This document shows positions 28,325 through 37,220 of a stretch of DNA of 64,000 bases, in pieces. The stretch's first letter is position 1. Each line of letters begins with the position of its first letter. The stretch is taken from positions 86,675-150,674 of the forward strand of contig NZ_FXZB01000009.1 of the NCBI RefSeq assembly GCF_900169065.1, written 5' to 3'. Origin of the DNA: Brevibacterium aurantiacum. Its GTDB lineage: Bacteria; Actinomycetota; Actinomycetes; Actinomycetales; Brevibacteriaceae. The translations under genes and the position numbers were made by a program. The notes under the pieces were generated by a model. It was not told where the DNA came from, searched no databases, and saw nothing but the letters and a program-made list of their open reading frames with translations.

Positions 28325-29440
28325 GTGAACACACACTTCCACGCCATCATCCCCGCCGGCGGATCCGGAACCAGGCTCTGGCCGCTCTCTCGCAAGGCAT
28401 CGCCGAAGTTCCTCCACGACGTCCTGGGTACGGGCCGGAGTCTGATCCAGTCCACCTGGGATCGAGTCGCCCCGCTCGTGGGCACCGAGAAGGTCTGGGT
28501 CGTGACCGGGCAGAACCACCGCGACCAGGTGGCCGAGCAGCTTCCCGAGATCTCGGTGGACAACATCCTCGCCGAGCCCTCCCCGAAGGACTCCGCTGCC
28601 GCGATCGGTCTGGCCACCATGCTCATTGCGAAGGAAGACCCGGACGCGATCGTCGGCTCATTCTCCGCCGACCATTCGATCACCAACGTCGACGAGTTCC
28701 GGCTGGTCATCGACCAGGCCTGCGTCGCCGCAGAGACCGGCGACATCGTCACCGTCGGCATTATGCCCCGCAACCCTGCCACCGCCTACGGCTACATCGA
28801 AACCGGTGATCTGCTGGGGCTCAAAGGCGCACCGACTGCCCGCCGGGCCCTGGCCTTCGCCGAGAAGCCGGCCGCGAGCACGGCACGTGCCTACGTCAAC
28901 TCCGGTCGCTACCGCTGGAACGCCGGCATGTTCATCGCCAAGGCCGCAGCCCTCCTCGAGGTCCTTGAGACCGAGGACCCGACACTGTTCGCGGGTTTGT
29001 CGAGGATCGCCGAGGCCTGGGGGACCGATGCCCAGGCACAGGTGCTCGCCGAGGTGTGGCCCGGGTTGGAGAAGCGCGCCATCGACTACGTCGTGGCCGA
29101 ACCCGCTGCCGCGGCCGGACGAGTCATCGTCATCCCCGGCGACTTCGGCTGGGATGACGTCGGCGACTTCGACTCCGTGGCCCGTCTGCGCCAGCCGGTG
29201 GCGGGAGAACCTGCCGGGGTCATCTCGATCGGTCAGAACTGCGACGTCCTCGAAATCGACGCCTCCGGTGTCGTCTTCTCCGAATCCAAGCAGCCGCGCA
29301 CGGTCGCGATCGTCGGCCTCGATGACCTCGTCGTCGTCGACACCGAGGACGTCCTGCTCATCACCTCGCGGTCCCATGCTCAGGATGTGAAGAAGGCGGT
29401 CTCGGCCGCAGGTGAACGCGGACTCGAGGACCTGCTGTAG
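28325..29440 (+). CDS. manC: mannose-1-phosphate guanylyltransferase
   Basis: A 371-residue nucleotidyltransferase making GDP-mannose from GTP and mannose-1-phosphate for cell-envelope glycans. The signature loop is PAGGSGTRLWPLSRKASPK (residues 10-28), and the sugar-binding stretch FAEKPAASTARAYVNSGRYRWNAGMF is typical of the ManC/RfbM type. It lacks the isomerase domain of bifunctional enzymes. The start is GTG at 28325 without a clear ribosome-binding site. It is divergent from sdhC. Confidence 0.93.
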   Translation: MNTHFHAIIPAGGSGTRLWPLSRKASPKFLHDVLGTGRSLIQSTWDRVAPLVGTEKVWVVTGQNHRDQVAEQLPEISVDNILAEPSPKDSAAAIGLATMLIAKEDPDAIVGSFSADHSITNVDEFRLVIDQACVAAETGDIVTVGIMPRNPATAYGYIETGDLLGLKGAPTARRALAFAEKPAASTARAYVNSGRYRWNAGMFIAKAAALLEVLETEDPTLFAGLSRIAEAWGTDAQAQVLAEVWPGLEKRAIDYVVAEPAAAAGRVIVIPGDFGWDDVGDFDSVARLRQPVAGEPAGVISIGQNCDVLEIDASGVVFSESKQPRTVAIVGLDDLVVVDTEDVLLITSRSHAQDVKKAVSAAGERGLEDLL

Positions 29441-29542
29441 GAACGCACGCATCTCGCAGTGTGAGGAGAGGCGTCTGCGGAGTGTGTCGAAATTGGTCGC
29501 AGTGCGCCCAAATGTGACGCGGAGTGCTTAGCATTGCAGTCA

Positions 29543-30769
29543 ATGTCTCAGATATCCGAACCGCGCCTCGCCGGCGTCGCGCCCCCAGAAGGACCAGACG
29601 TGATCAGCTCGACCATTGCTGAGATCGGTGCCGAACTCATCGATTTCCGCCGCGATGTCCACGCACACCCGGAACTGTCCTTTCAGGAGTTCGGCACCAC
29701 CGACAAGATCGTCGCACGCCTCGAAGCGGCCGGTCTGTCACCTCGGCGCCTTGAGAGCACCGGTGTCGTGTGCGAGGTCGGTGAAGGACCGCTGGCACTG
29801 GGACTGCGCGCCGACATCGATGCGCTGCCCATCGACGACCTCATTGACGAGGACTTCGCCTCAACGGTGCCCGGCGTCGCCCACGCCTGCGGCCACGATG
29901 TGCACCTGACCGGCCTCGTCGGCGCAGCCATCGCCTTGCAGCGACTCCACGAATCCACTCCCGGCGGACTCGGCGGGCGTGTGCGGCTGATCTTCCAGCC
30001 CGGTGAGGAAGTCACCCCGGGCGGTGCTCTGCGCGTCATCTCCCAGGGCGTCCTCGACGACGTTCCCGAGGTCTACGCCCTCCACTGCGACCCGAATGTC
30101 GACGTCGGCAAGATCGGCTCCCGCATCGGGGCCATCACCGCCGCCGGCGACACCGTCATCATCCGCCTCTCCGGTCATGGCGGACACACCTCACGACCCC
30201 ACCTGACCGAGGATCTCGTCTACGCCTTGGGCAAACTCGCCACAGACCTGCCCTCGACGCTGGGCCGCCTCATCGACCCGCGCCACGCGATCTCCCTCGT
30301 CTGGGGCGAGATCAGCGCCGGCCACGCGGCGAATGTCGTCCCCAGCGAAGGCATCCTGCGCGGAACCCTGCGCTGCCTCGACGTCGACGGCTGGAATCAG
30401 GTCGCCGAGGTGCTGCCGGAGCTGGTCGAGCGCATCGCCGGCCCGTACGGAGTCACCGTCGACCTCGACCATCGCCGAGGTGTGCCGCCGGTGGTCAACA
30501 CCGAAGACCAGGTCGCCCTCATCGAATCCGCCGTGCGCGGAGAGCTCGGCGAGAACTCCGTCCAGCTGACCCCGCAGTCCATGGGCGGAGAGGACTTCGC
30601 CTGGTACCTCACCCACTGCCCTGGAGCGCTCGTGCGCATGGGCACCCGCACTCCGGGGGGAAAGACGTACGACATCCACCAGGGTGATCTCCTCATCGAT
30701 GAGGACAGCGTTGAGATCGCTGCCCGCATCTTCACCGCGACCGCACTGAAGGTCCTGCAGCGAGACTGA
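29543..30769 (+). CDS. M20D-family amidohydrolase/peptidase
   Basis: A 408-residue two-domain metallopeptidase. Metal-site motifs are RRDVHAHPELSF, HACGHDVHLTG, QPGEEVTPGG (catalytic Glu) and the C-terminal GGEDFAWYL, which together define the M20D group (N-acyl-amino-acid and IAA-amino-acid hydrolases). The dimerisation domain includes GHGGHTSRPHL. I use ATG 29543; a TTG at 29534 has GGAG nine bases upstream and would add three residues. The substrate is unknown. Confidence 0.9.
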   Translation: MSQISEPRLAGVAPPEGPDVISSTIAEIGAELIDFRRDVHAHPELSFQEFGTTDKIVARLEAAGLSPRRLESTGVVCEVGEGPLALGLRADIDALPIDDLIDEDFASTVPGVAHACGHDVHLTGLVGAAIALQRLHESTPGGLGGRVRLIFQPGEEVTPGGALRVISQGVLDDVPEVYALHCDPNVDVGKIGSRIGAITAAGDTVIIRLSGHGGHTSRPHLTEDLVYALGKLATDLPSTLGRLIDPRHAISLVWGEISAGHAANVVPSEGILRGTLRCLDVDGWNQVAEVLPELVERIAGPYGVTVDLDHRRGVPPVVNTEDQVALIESAVRGELGENSVQLTPQSMGGEDFAWYLTHCPGALVRMGTRTPGGKTYDIHQGDLLIDEDSVEIAARIFTATALKVLQRD

Positions 30770-30811
30770 TGCCGTACCGGGGACTCAGACAGAACCGATA
30801 ATCTTGGAGAC

Positions 30812-31957
30812 ATGAGAGTAAAGGTCATGAGCACGGTGCTGGGCGCCGGCTTCAGTGCGTTGAGCCTGGTGGCCCTGAGTGCGTGCTCGATGTCGACACC
30901 CGAACCCGTCGAGGAAGAAACACTCGGATGCATGATCTCGGCTCCTGCCGGATTCGACGATCACTCCGCCGGGGCACTGACCCTGGCAGAGACGGAACTG
31001 GCGCGGTCGGCGGGACTGTTCTCCGCGACATCGAGCCAGCGGGTGACCAACTCATCGGCCACCTCGGCGGCTCTGACGAGGATGAAGGACCAGGACTGCG
31101 CACTGACGACGGTGCTGGGACCCGGCGGGGCCGACGAACTCAGCGACCATGCCAAGTCCAATCCGGACGACGTCTTCCTCGGAGTGGCAAGCGGGCACGA
31201 GGACTTCCCGGACAATGTGCTCAGCATCGATTTCGACCTGGTTCCTCCGGCCTTCATCGCCGGCTACATAGCAGCGACCGCGAGCGAAACCGGTGAAGTC
31301 GGCGCGCTCGTCTCGCAGGGGTTCCCGCAGGCGAAGAAGATCCTCAACGCCTTCGATGCCGGAGCCGCACTCTACAACGACGAGGCCGACGAAGATGTCG
31401 AGAACGTGAAGTCCTACCGCGAGTCTGCGGTCGACGACCGGACCGTGGCCGACACCAGCGATGAGGGACGGAAGTTCTTCGAATCGGCCTATGGCTCGGA
31501 TGTCGATGTGCTCGTGCCCTTCGGATCGGCGGCGGCAATGGGCGTGGCCACCGCGTCGACCGAGGAGATGGCGGCCCAGCGCACCCAAGAGCCCAAAGAA
31601 GAGGGCGCGGAGGAGAAGGCCCTGCCGAAGGTCATCTGGTACGGAGCATCCGGGGCCTTCAGCGACACCATCATCGCAACCATCGAGCCGAACATCCGTC
31701 GGGGACTGCGCAGCATGTTCGCCGAATGGCCGCAGAGCAGGAACCCCGACGAGGTCGCCGAGGCGTCGAAGGACGAACCCGCTGACATGGGCGGATTCCT
31801 CATCACCGACAAGCACTACAAGGGCACGACCGACAACGGTGGGGTGGGGATCTCCGCCGAAGACGGGTTCCTCAGCCGCGTCTCCGACGCCGGCCGCAGC
31901 ATCACCGATCTGCGGGAGAGGATCAAGAGCGGGGACATCGATCCTGAGAAGTCCTGA
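30812..31957 (+). CDS. BMP-family lipoprotein (nucleoside-binding type)
   Basis: A 381-residue exported lipoprotein. The signal peptide ends in the lipobox LSAC (Cys about residue 25). The mature part follows the basic-membrane-protein/periplasmic binding fold: LARSAGLFSATSSQRV, VFLGVASGHEDFPDN, FIAGYIAAT and DVLVPFGSAAAMGVA. BMP proteins often bind purine nucleosides, and the next gene is an adenosine deaminase. No ABC transporter is adjacent, so the uptake partner is not in view. TAATCT lies seven bases before ATG 30812, suggesting a leaderless transcript. Confidence 0.85.
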   Translation: MRVKVMSTVLGAGFSALSLVALSACSMSTPEPVEEETLGCMISAPAGFDDHSAGALTLAETELARSAGLFSATSSQRVTNSSATSAALTRMKDQDCALTTVLGPGGADELSDHAKSNPDDVFLGVASGHEDFPDNVLSIDFDLVPPAFIAGYIAATASETGEVGALVSQGFPQAKKILNAFDAGAALYNDEADEDVENVKSYRESAVDDRTVADTSDEGRKFFESAYGSDVDVLVPFGSAAAMGVATASTEEMAAQRTQEPKEEGAEEKALPKVIWYGASGAFSDTIIATIEPNIRRGLRSMFAEWPQSRNPDEVAEASKDEPADMGGFLITDKHYKGTTDNGGVGISAEDGFLSRVSDAGRSITDLRERIKSGDIDPEKS

Positions 31958-32034
31958 ACGGAAGTCCTGAACGGAAGTTCTGAGCTGGTGGATTCTTCCA
32001 TCCTTCTCGCACCCTGATCCGATAAGCTGTGCGG

Positions 32035-33141
32035 GTGTTGAATAATCCCGCCGGAGTCGCAGAAGACGACCCGATCCTGCAGTTGCCCAAAGTCTCCCTC
32101 CATGATCACCTCGACGGTGGCCTGCGCCCCGCCACACTGATCGAACTGGCCGCCTCGATCGGTCATGAACTGCCCGCCACCGAACCGGAGGCGCTGGCTC
32201 AGTGGTACTACGATTCCGCCAGCTCCGGTGACCTGGTCCGCTACCTCGAGACCTTCTCGCACACGGTTGCCGTGATGCAGAGCCGTGAGGGCCTGATGCG
32301 GGTGGCCAAGGAATGGGTCCTCGACCAGGTGGCCGACGGTGTGTTCTACGCCGAGGCCCGCTGGGCTCCCGAACAGCACCTGGAAGGCGGACTCGAACTC
32401 GACGAGGTCGTCGACGCCGTCCAGCAGGGACTCGAGGCCGGAGTCATCGAAGCCTCCTCCGATGGCAAGTTCATCCGCGTCGGCCAGATCATCACCGCCA
32501 TGCGCCAGGCCGACAACTCGATGGCGATTGCCGAACTGGCCATCCGGCACCGTGAGAAGGGGTCTGAGTCCGGAGTCGTCGGCTTCGACATCGCCGGTCC
32601 CGAGAACGGCTTCCCACCCTCGGCGCACCTATCGGCATTCAACGCACTCCACCAGGCATACGTGCCCGTGACGATCCACGCTGGGGAAGCCGCAGGCAAG
32701 GCCTCGATCCACGAAGCACTCACCGTCTGCCATGCCCAGCGCATCGGTCACGGCGCTCGCATCGTCGAAGACATGGACATCGTCGAAGGCGAAGGACAGC
32801 TGGGCAGCCTGGCCGCATGGGTCCTCGACCAGCAGATCCCGCTCGAGCTGTGCCCCAGCTCCAACCTGCAGACCGACATCGGCGGCACCATCGCCTCCCA
32901 CCCCATCACCGGACTCAAAGATCTGGGCTTCGCCGTCACCATCAACCCGGACAACCGGCTGATGTCAGCGACCTCGGTCACGCGTGAGATGCGTCGGCTC
33001 GTCGACGAAGCCGGCTGGACGCAGACGGACCTCGAATGGGCCACCGTCAACGCGGTCACGGCAGCCTTCCTGCCACTCGACGTGCGCGAGCGCATGCTCG
33101 ACGAGATCCTCATCCCAGGATTCGCCCGGGTGAACATTTGA
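32035..33141 (+). CDS. add: adenosine deaminase
   Basis: A 368-residue zinc enzyme converting adenosine to inosine. Metal and catalytic motifs are VSLHDHLDGGLRPATL, IHAGEAAGKASIHEAL, AQRIGHGARI, and NPDNRLMSAT near the C-terminus in the position of the usual Asp-Asp pair. TAAGCT (32023-32028) is six bases before GTG 32035, so I prefer that leaderless start over GTG 32029. The neighbouring BMP lipoprotein suggests a nucleoside salvage pair. Confidence 0.93.
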   Translation: MLNNPAGVAEDDPILQLPKVSLHDHLDGGLRPATLIELAASIGHELPATEPEALAQWYYDSASSGDLVRYLETFSHTVAVMQSREGLMRVAKEWVLDQVADGVFYAEARWAPEQHLEGGLELDEVVDAVQQGLEAGVIEASSDGKFIRVGQIITAMRQADNSMAIAELAIRHREKGSESGVVGFDIAGPENGFPPSAHLSAFNALHQAYVPVTIHAGEAAGKASIHEALTVCHAQRIGHGARIVEDMDIVEGEGQLGSLAAWVLDQQIPLELCPSSNLQTDIGGTIASHPITGLKDLGFAVTINPDNRLMSATSVTREMRRLVDEAGWTQTDLEWATVNAVTAAFLPLDVRERMLDEILIPGFARVNI

Positions 33142-33596
33142 GTTCACGGGACAAACGTTCGAACACACCCGACGGTGCTGCACCGTCGGGTGGTTCGACT
33201 CAGCCTGCCGGACACGGCGTTCCCACTCCACGAGCGATGCTGGTCGTCGTCGTGGTGCTCGGGATCCAGGTGCTGGCCCTCCTCGGGTCCGCCCTGTCCT
33301 TCATCCTCACCGCCATCAGCGCCGGTCCTCTGGCCGGATCGCTGCTGGGACTGGCAGTCATGTTCCTCATCTTCGCCGCCGGAGTCGCCGCTGCGGCGCG
33401 CGGATCGTGGAAGCTGCACCGCTGGGCTCGACCCGCAGCGATCGCCTTCGAGCTGCTCGTCATCGTCTTCGCCTTCAGCGTCATCGGCGGCTCGCTCTGG
33501 CTCGGCCTGGCCTGCCTGGTCACGGCACTCGCCGTTCTTCTCGGCTACTTCCTGCCCCCTGTCGTTGACGCGTACAACAGGGCACTCGAAGGCTGA
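33138..33596 (+). CDS. small membrane protein, unknown function
   Basis: A 152-residue protein with a polar N-terminus of about 30 residues and four membrane segments (MLVVVVVLGIQVLALLG, GSLLGLAVMFLIFAAGVAAA, AIAFELLVIVFAFSVIGG, LACLVTALAVLLGYFLPPVV). It starts at a TTG that overlaps the adenosine deaminase stop as TTGA, implying coupling; ATG 33237 is a weaker alternative that removes the polar region. No recognised family. Confidence 0.75.
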   Translation: MSSRDKRSNTPDGAAPSGGSTQPAGHGVPTPRAMLVVVVVLGIQVLALLGSALSFILTAISAGPLAGSLLGLAVMFLIFAAGVAAAARGSWKLHRWARPAAIAFELLVIVFAFSVIGGSLWLGLACLVTALAVLLGYFLPPVVDAYNRALEG

Positions 33597-33641
33597 GGTT
33601 GCAGGTCCCTGGCGGCTGGCGTCGTCGGCTCTAGCACCGGA

Positions 33642-33659
33642 CACCTGTCTGCTCAGGTG
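33642..33659. terminator. short hairpin between convergent genes
   Basis: CACCTG, loop TCTGCT, CAGGTG. It overlaps the end of the monooxygenase gene and could serve either direction. It is weak, with no T run. Confidence 0.35.
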
Positions 33660-34834
33660 CTCGGCGGTTCCCACTTCTGCACACTGGCTGCCTGAGCAGC
33701 CGTCAGTCTCGAAGGCACAGCGGTGAAGATCGCATCGCGAAGTCCCGCCACCAGCGGGGACTGTATCTGGAAGACGGCGCCGAGGGCGCGTGACTTCGCG
33801 GCAATCGACTGACTGCGCTTGCGTCGCAGGCGGTCATAACTGCGCAGTCGATCGTCGACGGCTGACCCCGCCTCCGTTGCCTCCGCATTGTCTCCCGACT
33901 TCGTGATCACCGGCGTCAGCAGTGCCGTCAGCGTTGCGGCGTCCTCGAGGGCCTGACCCCCGCCCTGTCCCAGGTTCGGGGTCATCGCATGAGCGGCATC
34001 GCCGAGGAGGACGATGTGTCCCCGGTGGTAGGTCGACAGGGGAGTGGCGAGGTCCGAAATCACGGTGCGCCTGATCCGCGGTCCCGGTGTCGTTGCAATG
34101 AGTTCAGCGATCGGCGCATGCCAGCCGGAGAACAGGTCCCGGACCGTGGCCTTCTCATTCGCGAAGCTCGCGTGCTCAGGCATGTTCGCAACCGCGAACC
34201 AGTACACGCGCCCGTCCATGAGCGGCGCAATCCCGAAGCGCAGGCCCCGTCCCACGGTCTCACCAGCGGCTCCACCCAGATCGACCGGACGCTCGGTGAT
34301 CCCGCGCCAACACGAATACCCCGAATAGCGTGCTCCGATGCCAGATTCGACGGACTCCCTCACCTGACTGTTGAGCCCATCGGCGCCGATGACCAGATCA
34401 AAGTGTTCCTGGTCGTTTGCTTCCGTCCCGGACCCGATCGTCACCGTTCCATCAGTGCTCGCCGAGGTGACCTCAGCGTTGGTGCGCACCGTTGCCTCAT
34501 CGAGGGCTTCGAGGAGCACCCGATGCAGGTCGGCCCGGTCGACGATTCGCAGTTCGCCGACGCTGTCGGTGGGGAGGCGTGCGATCCAGCGTCCGTCGGG
34601 TCGTCGTTGGCCAGCGGCGAAGGATTCGGCCTGTTTGTCGGTGATCGTTGCGAGTTGAGGTCCGAGCCCCAGCGATTCAAGTGCCCTGAGCCCATTGGCG
34701 AATATCGACAGCCCCGATCCACCGGCGCGCACCTCGGCGGCTTTTTCGAACACGGTGACCTGTGCGCCAGCCCTCTGCAGGCCCACGGCGGCTGAGAGTC
34801 CGCCGATGCCGGCTCCGACGATCGCGATTCTCAT
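33653..34834 (-). CDS. FAD-dependent monooxygenase (PHBH-type)
   Basis: A 393-residue flavoprotein of the aromatic hydroxylase group. FAD-binding motifs are all present: RIAIVGAGIGGLSAAVGLQ at the N-terminus, the DG motif LVIGADGLNSQVRESV, and the GD motif HIVLLGDAAHAMTPNLGQGG. I use ATG 34834 because it begins directly at the nucleotide fold and has GAGAGG about ten bases upstream. The substrate is unknown; members act on salicylate, 6-hydroxynicotinate or antibiotics. It stands alone. Confidence 0.92.
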   Translation of the reverse strand: MRIAIVGAGIGGLSAAVGLQRAGAQVTVFEKAAEVRAGGSGLSIFANGLRALESLGLGPQLATITDKQAESFAAGQRRPDGRWIARLPTDSVGELRIVDRADLHRVLLEALDEATVRTNAEVTSASTDGTVTIGSGTEANDQEHFDLVIGADGLNSQVRESVESGIGARYSGYSCWRGITERPVDLGGAAGETVGRGLRFGIAPLMDGRVYWFAVANMPEHASFANEKATVRDLFSGWHAPIAELIATTPGPRIRRTVISDLATPLSTYHRGHIVLLGDAAHAMTPNLGQGGGQALEDAATLTALLTPVITKSGDNAEATEAGSAVDDRLRSYDRLRRKRSQSIAAKSRALGAVFQIQSPLVAGLRDAIFTAVPSRLTAAQAASVQKWEPPST

Positions 34835-34873
34835 GGGGTGTGGGCCTCTCATCCGAGATCTGAGGTGTTTGCC

Positions 34874-35587
34874 TTACTGCTGCAGGTACTCCCCGCAGGC
34901 TTCGGTGAGGAAGTCCCCGGCGACGCCGCCCTCTTGGTTGAGACTGTCTGCGGTCTTCTGGATGCCCCACCAGACCTGCGGAGATGCGCCCCACTGCTGA
35001 CGGAAGTCCTCACGCTTATCGGGATCATCGGCCAGGTCCTGAGCAGCCAGGGAGATGCGGTCCTGAGCATCATCGGCCGTGCACCGAGCCTCATCATCGG
35101 GGCCCTTCGGATTGAGCTCGGAAATCTCATCGGAGTTCTCCGCCTTCAGCGTGTATGCGGACCCGCCGATCTCCTCAACGGTGAAGGTGCCCTGGATGAG
35201 CAGGAAGGGCGACTTCTCGGTATCGACATTCTCGGCATCGACGGTGACACTGACACTGTCCGGGGTGTCGGCGGTGATGGTGGCCTCGCCGGAATCGGGA
35301 ACGTCGGGGTTGCCGGTGTGGACGTAGACCTTGAGGTAGGCCTCGGATTTGTTCGCGGCCGCCTCGGCGAGGCCCTGCCACAGTGGATCGGCATCCTTCG
35401 CTCCGCCGGGGGAGGAGTCGACGATGGAGACCTTCGGAGCGTCATCAGGAGTCTCGACCGGAGTGACCTCCTCTTCGCTGACGGAGGGACGCGGTGCGGG
35501 ACGGGTCTCCTCCGAGGTGGGAACGCAGGCTGTCGTCGTGGCCAGCACTGCGGCGGTGGTCAGGAGGGCAAGAGAGCGAATGCGCAT
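34874..35587 (-). CDS. putative exported lipoprotein
   Basis: A 237-residue protein with a signal peptide (RSLALLTTAAVLATTTAC) and a probable lipid-modified Cys at residue 21, although Thr at -3 is a weak lipobox. The mature part begins with a Pro/Glu/Thr-rich linker, then a domain with GLAEAAANKSEAYLKVYV and a C-terminal helical part with two Cys (ARCTADD, TEACGEYLQQ) that could form a disulfide. No recognised family. It probably faces the outside. Confidence 0.75.
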   Translation of the reverse strand: MRIRSLALLTTAAVLATTTACVPTSEETRPAPRPSVSEEEVTPVETPDDAPKVSIVDSSPGGAKDADPLWQGLAEAAANKSEAYLKVYVHTGNPDVPDSGEATITADTPDSVSVTVDAENVDTEKSPFLLIQGTFTVEEIGGSAYTLKAENSDEISELNPKGPDDEARCTADDAQDRISLAAQDLADDPDKREDFRQQWGASPQVWWGIQKTADSLNQEGGVAGDFLTEACGEYLQQ

Positions 35588-35706
35588 GGTTCCTCGAAAG
35601 GTGGTCGGCGTGGCGGTGCCGGGCCAGGAGCCCAGCCTTGATTCCAGCCTAATCCGAGAGCTTGCGCTCGCCCCGGTGGACGCGCTGACCCGGCCCCGAT
35701 TGCTCT

Positions 35707-35724
35707 GCGCAGCAGCTGCTGCGC
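35707..35724 (-). terminator. perfect palindrome downstream of GNAT gene
   Basis: GCGCAGCAGCTGCTGCGC is an 18-base perfect palindrome, 24 bases past the GNAT stop, likely forming a hairpin. No T run is obvious, so termination is uncertain. Confidence 0.4.
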
Positions 35725-35747
35725 GCGGCAGTCACTGCGGGCAGCGG

Positions 35748-36434
35748 CTACTGGTCGCGGGCCGGCATGAGATCGCTCAGGCTGACCTTCTGTGCGCCGG
35801 AATCGTCGAAGTTGTCCTCATCGAGCCACTGCACATAGGCCGCGCGCAGGCTGGGCCATTCGGTGTCGATGATGGAGAACCAGGCGGTGTCGCGATTGCG
35901 GCCCTTCACGACCATGTGCTGTCGAAACAGTCCCTCAAAGGTGAACCCGAAACGTGTTGCGGCCTTCTTCGATGGCGCGTTGTCGTCATCGCACTTCCAT
36001 TCGAAGCGCCTGTAGCCGCTGGCGAATGCGAGATCGGCGAAGAGGAAGAGCGCCTCGGTGGCTCCCCGGGTGCGTGCGAGTGCCGGTCCCCACAGGATGT
36101 TTCCGATCTCGATGACGCCGTTGTTCGCATCGATGCGCATCAGCGCCTGGCGTCCCTCGGCCCGCTTGGTGCTGCGGTCGACGACAGCGAAGAACAGCGG
36201 ATCCGGAGACTGCGAGGCCGTGGCCATCCAATCATCGAAGTCTGCGCGCGCACGCTGCGGCGCCTGCGGCAGGTAGCGGAATCGCTCATCCGAACCGTCT
36301 GCGGACGCGGCCGTGAAGAGCGAATCCGAGTGCTGCCCGGCATCGAGGGGCTCGAGGTCGACATAGCGGCCGTGGATCGTCTCCCGCCGAGGTGGTTCAA
36401 CTCCGGCCCAATCGTTGAGGTTCGTCTCGGTCAT
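35748..36434 (-). CDS. GNAT-family N-acetyltransferase (RimJ/RimL type)
   Basis: A 228-residue protein with the N-terminal strand HGRYVDLEPLDAGQHSDSLF and acetyl-CoA region WGPALARTRGATEALFLFADLAF. The stretch RRFEWKCDDDNAPSKKAATRFGFTFEG is characteristic of RimJ-like acetyltransferases acting on protein N-termini or small molecules. I start at ATG 36434 with GAGAG five bases upstream; the next upstream ATG adds 12 charged residues. The target is unknown. Confidence 0.88.
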   Translation of the reverse strand: MTETNLNDWAGVEPPRRETIHGRYVDLEPLDAGQHSDSLFTAASADGSDERFRYLPQAPQRARADFDDWMATASQSPDPLFFAVVDRSTKRAEGRQALMRIDANNGVIEIGNILWGPALARTRGATEALFLFADLAFASGYRRFEWKCDDDNAPSKKAATRFGFTFEGLFRQHMVVKGRNRDTAWFSIIDTEWPSLRAAYVQWLDEDNFDDSGAQKVSLSDLMPARDQ

Positions 36435-36529
36435 GGTCTCTCTTTCTCGTTCATCCTTGAACTCCTCCATCGGTTCGTCCCGATTCGCCCGGGTCTTCCC
36501 TGTGGTCTTCGGCTCAGCTGGTCTTCGGT

Positions 36530-37024
36530 TCAGTCTTCGTCGCCGTCGAAGCCGGTTGAGAGCTGGCGCAGCAGGGAAGCGAGCTTGCGGCGACCAGCCG
36601 GGGTGAGGTCGCTGAGGATCTCACGCTCCTTGACCAGCAGGTCGGCCAGAGCAGAGTCGACGGTGGCCCGACCATCGACGGTCAACCGTACGAGCACACC
36701 TCGGCGATCTCCGGGATCGGGCAGTCGTTCGACCCAACCGGCCGTGACCAGGCGATCGATGCGGTTGGTCATGGTGCCGCTGGTGACCAGTGTCTCCTGC
36801 AGCAGAGTCGAGGGGGACAGTTGGTAGGGCTCACCAGAGCGGCGCAGGGCCGAGAGCACGTCGAAGGCCCAGCCTTCGATGCCGTAGTCGCTGAAGCTCG
36901 ACTTCCGCGCCAAATCCAGTTGGCGGGCCAAGCGGGAGACTCGGGAGAGTATCTCCATCGGGGACACGTCGAGATCCGGGCGCTCGTGGCGCCATGCCGC
37001 GACAATCCGATCAACCTCGTCCAT
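36530..37024 (-). CDS. MarR-family transcriptional regulator
   Basis: A 164-residue winged-helix protein. The recognition-helix region is [20 protein letters not shown] and the wing is [18 protein letters not shown], with long N- and C-terminal helices for dimerisation. A perfect palindrome lies 27 bases upstream of its start, so it probably represses itself. It is divergent from sucC, which shares the 196-bp control region. The ligand is unknown. Confidence 0.92.
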   Translation of the reverse strand: MDEVDRIVAAWRHERPDLDVSPMEILSRVSRLARQLDLARKSSFSDYGIEGWAFDVLSALRRSGEPYQLSPSTLLQETLVTSGTMTNRIDRLVTAGWVERLPDPGDRRGVLVRLTVDGRATVDSALADLLVKEREILSDLTPAGRRKLASLLRQLSTGFDGDED

Positions 37025-37050
37025 GTTCCGATTTTACGTCCAGATCAAGA

Positions 37051-37067
37051 ATCTTTGCGCCAAAGAT
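37051..37067. promoter_or_regulatory. MarR operator candidate
   Basis: ATCTTTG-CGC-CAAAGAT is a perfect 7-3-7 palindrome of the size and base pattern bound by MarR proteins. It lies just upstream of the marR start and 154 bases before sucC. Confidence 0.65.
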
Positions 37068-37220
37068 ACTTTTTCACGAGACATTTCTTACTCATTGACG
37101 GATTTGGCCTGCACGTTTGGATGGAAGTGCGTGTATGGGAATAAAGTGGTTGATGGTTGTTGCATCCGTCAACGCACCTGCGGAGCCAAAAGACGCCGCA
37201 GCAGAAACGAAGGAATACAC

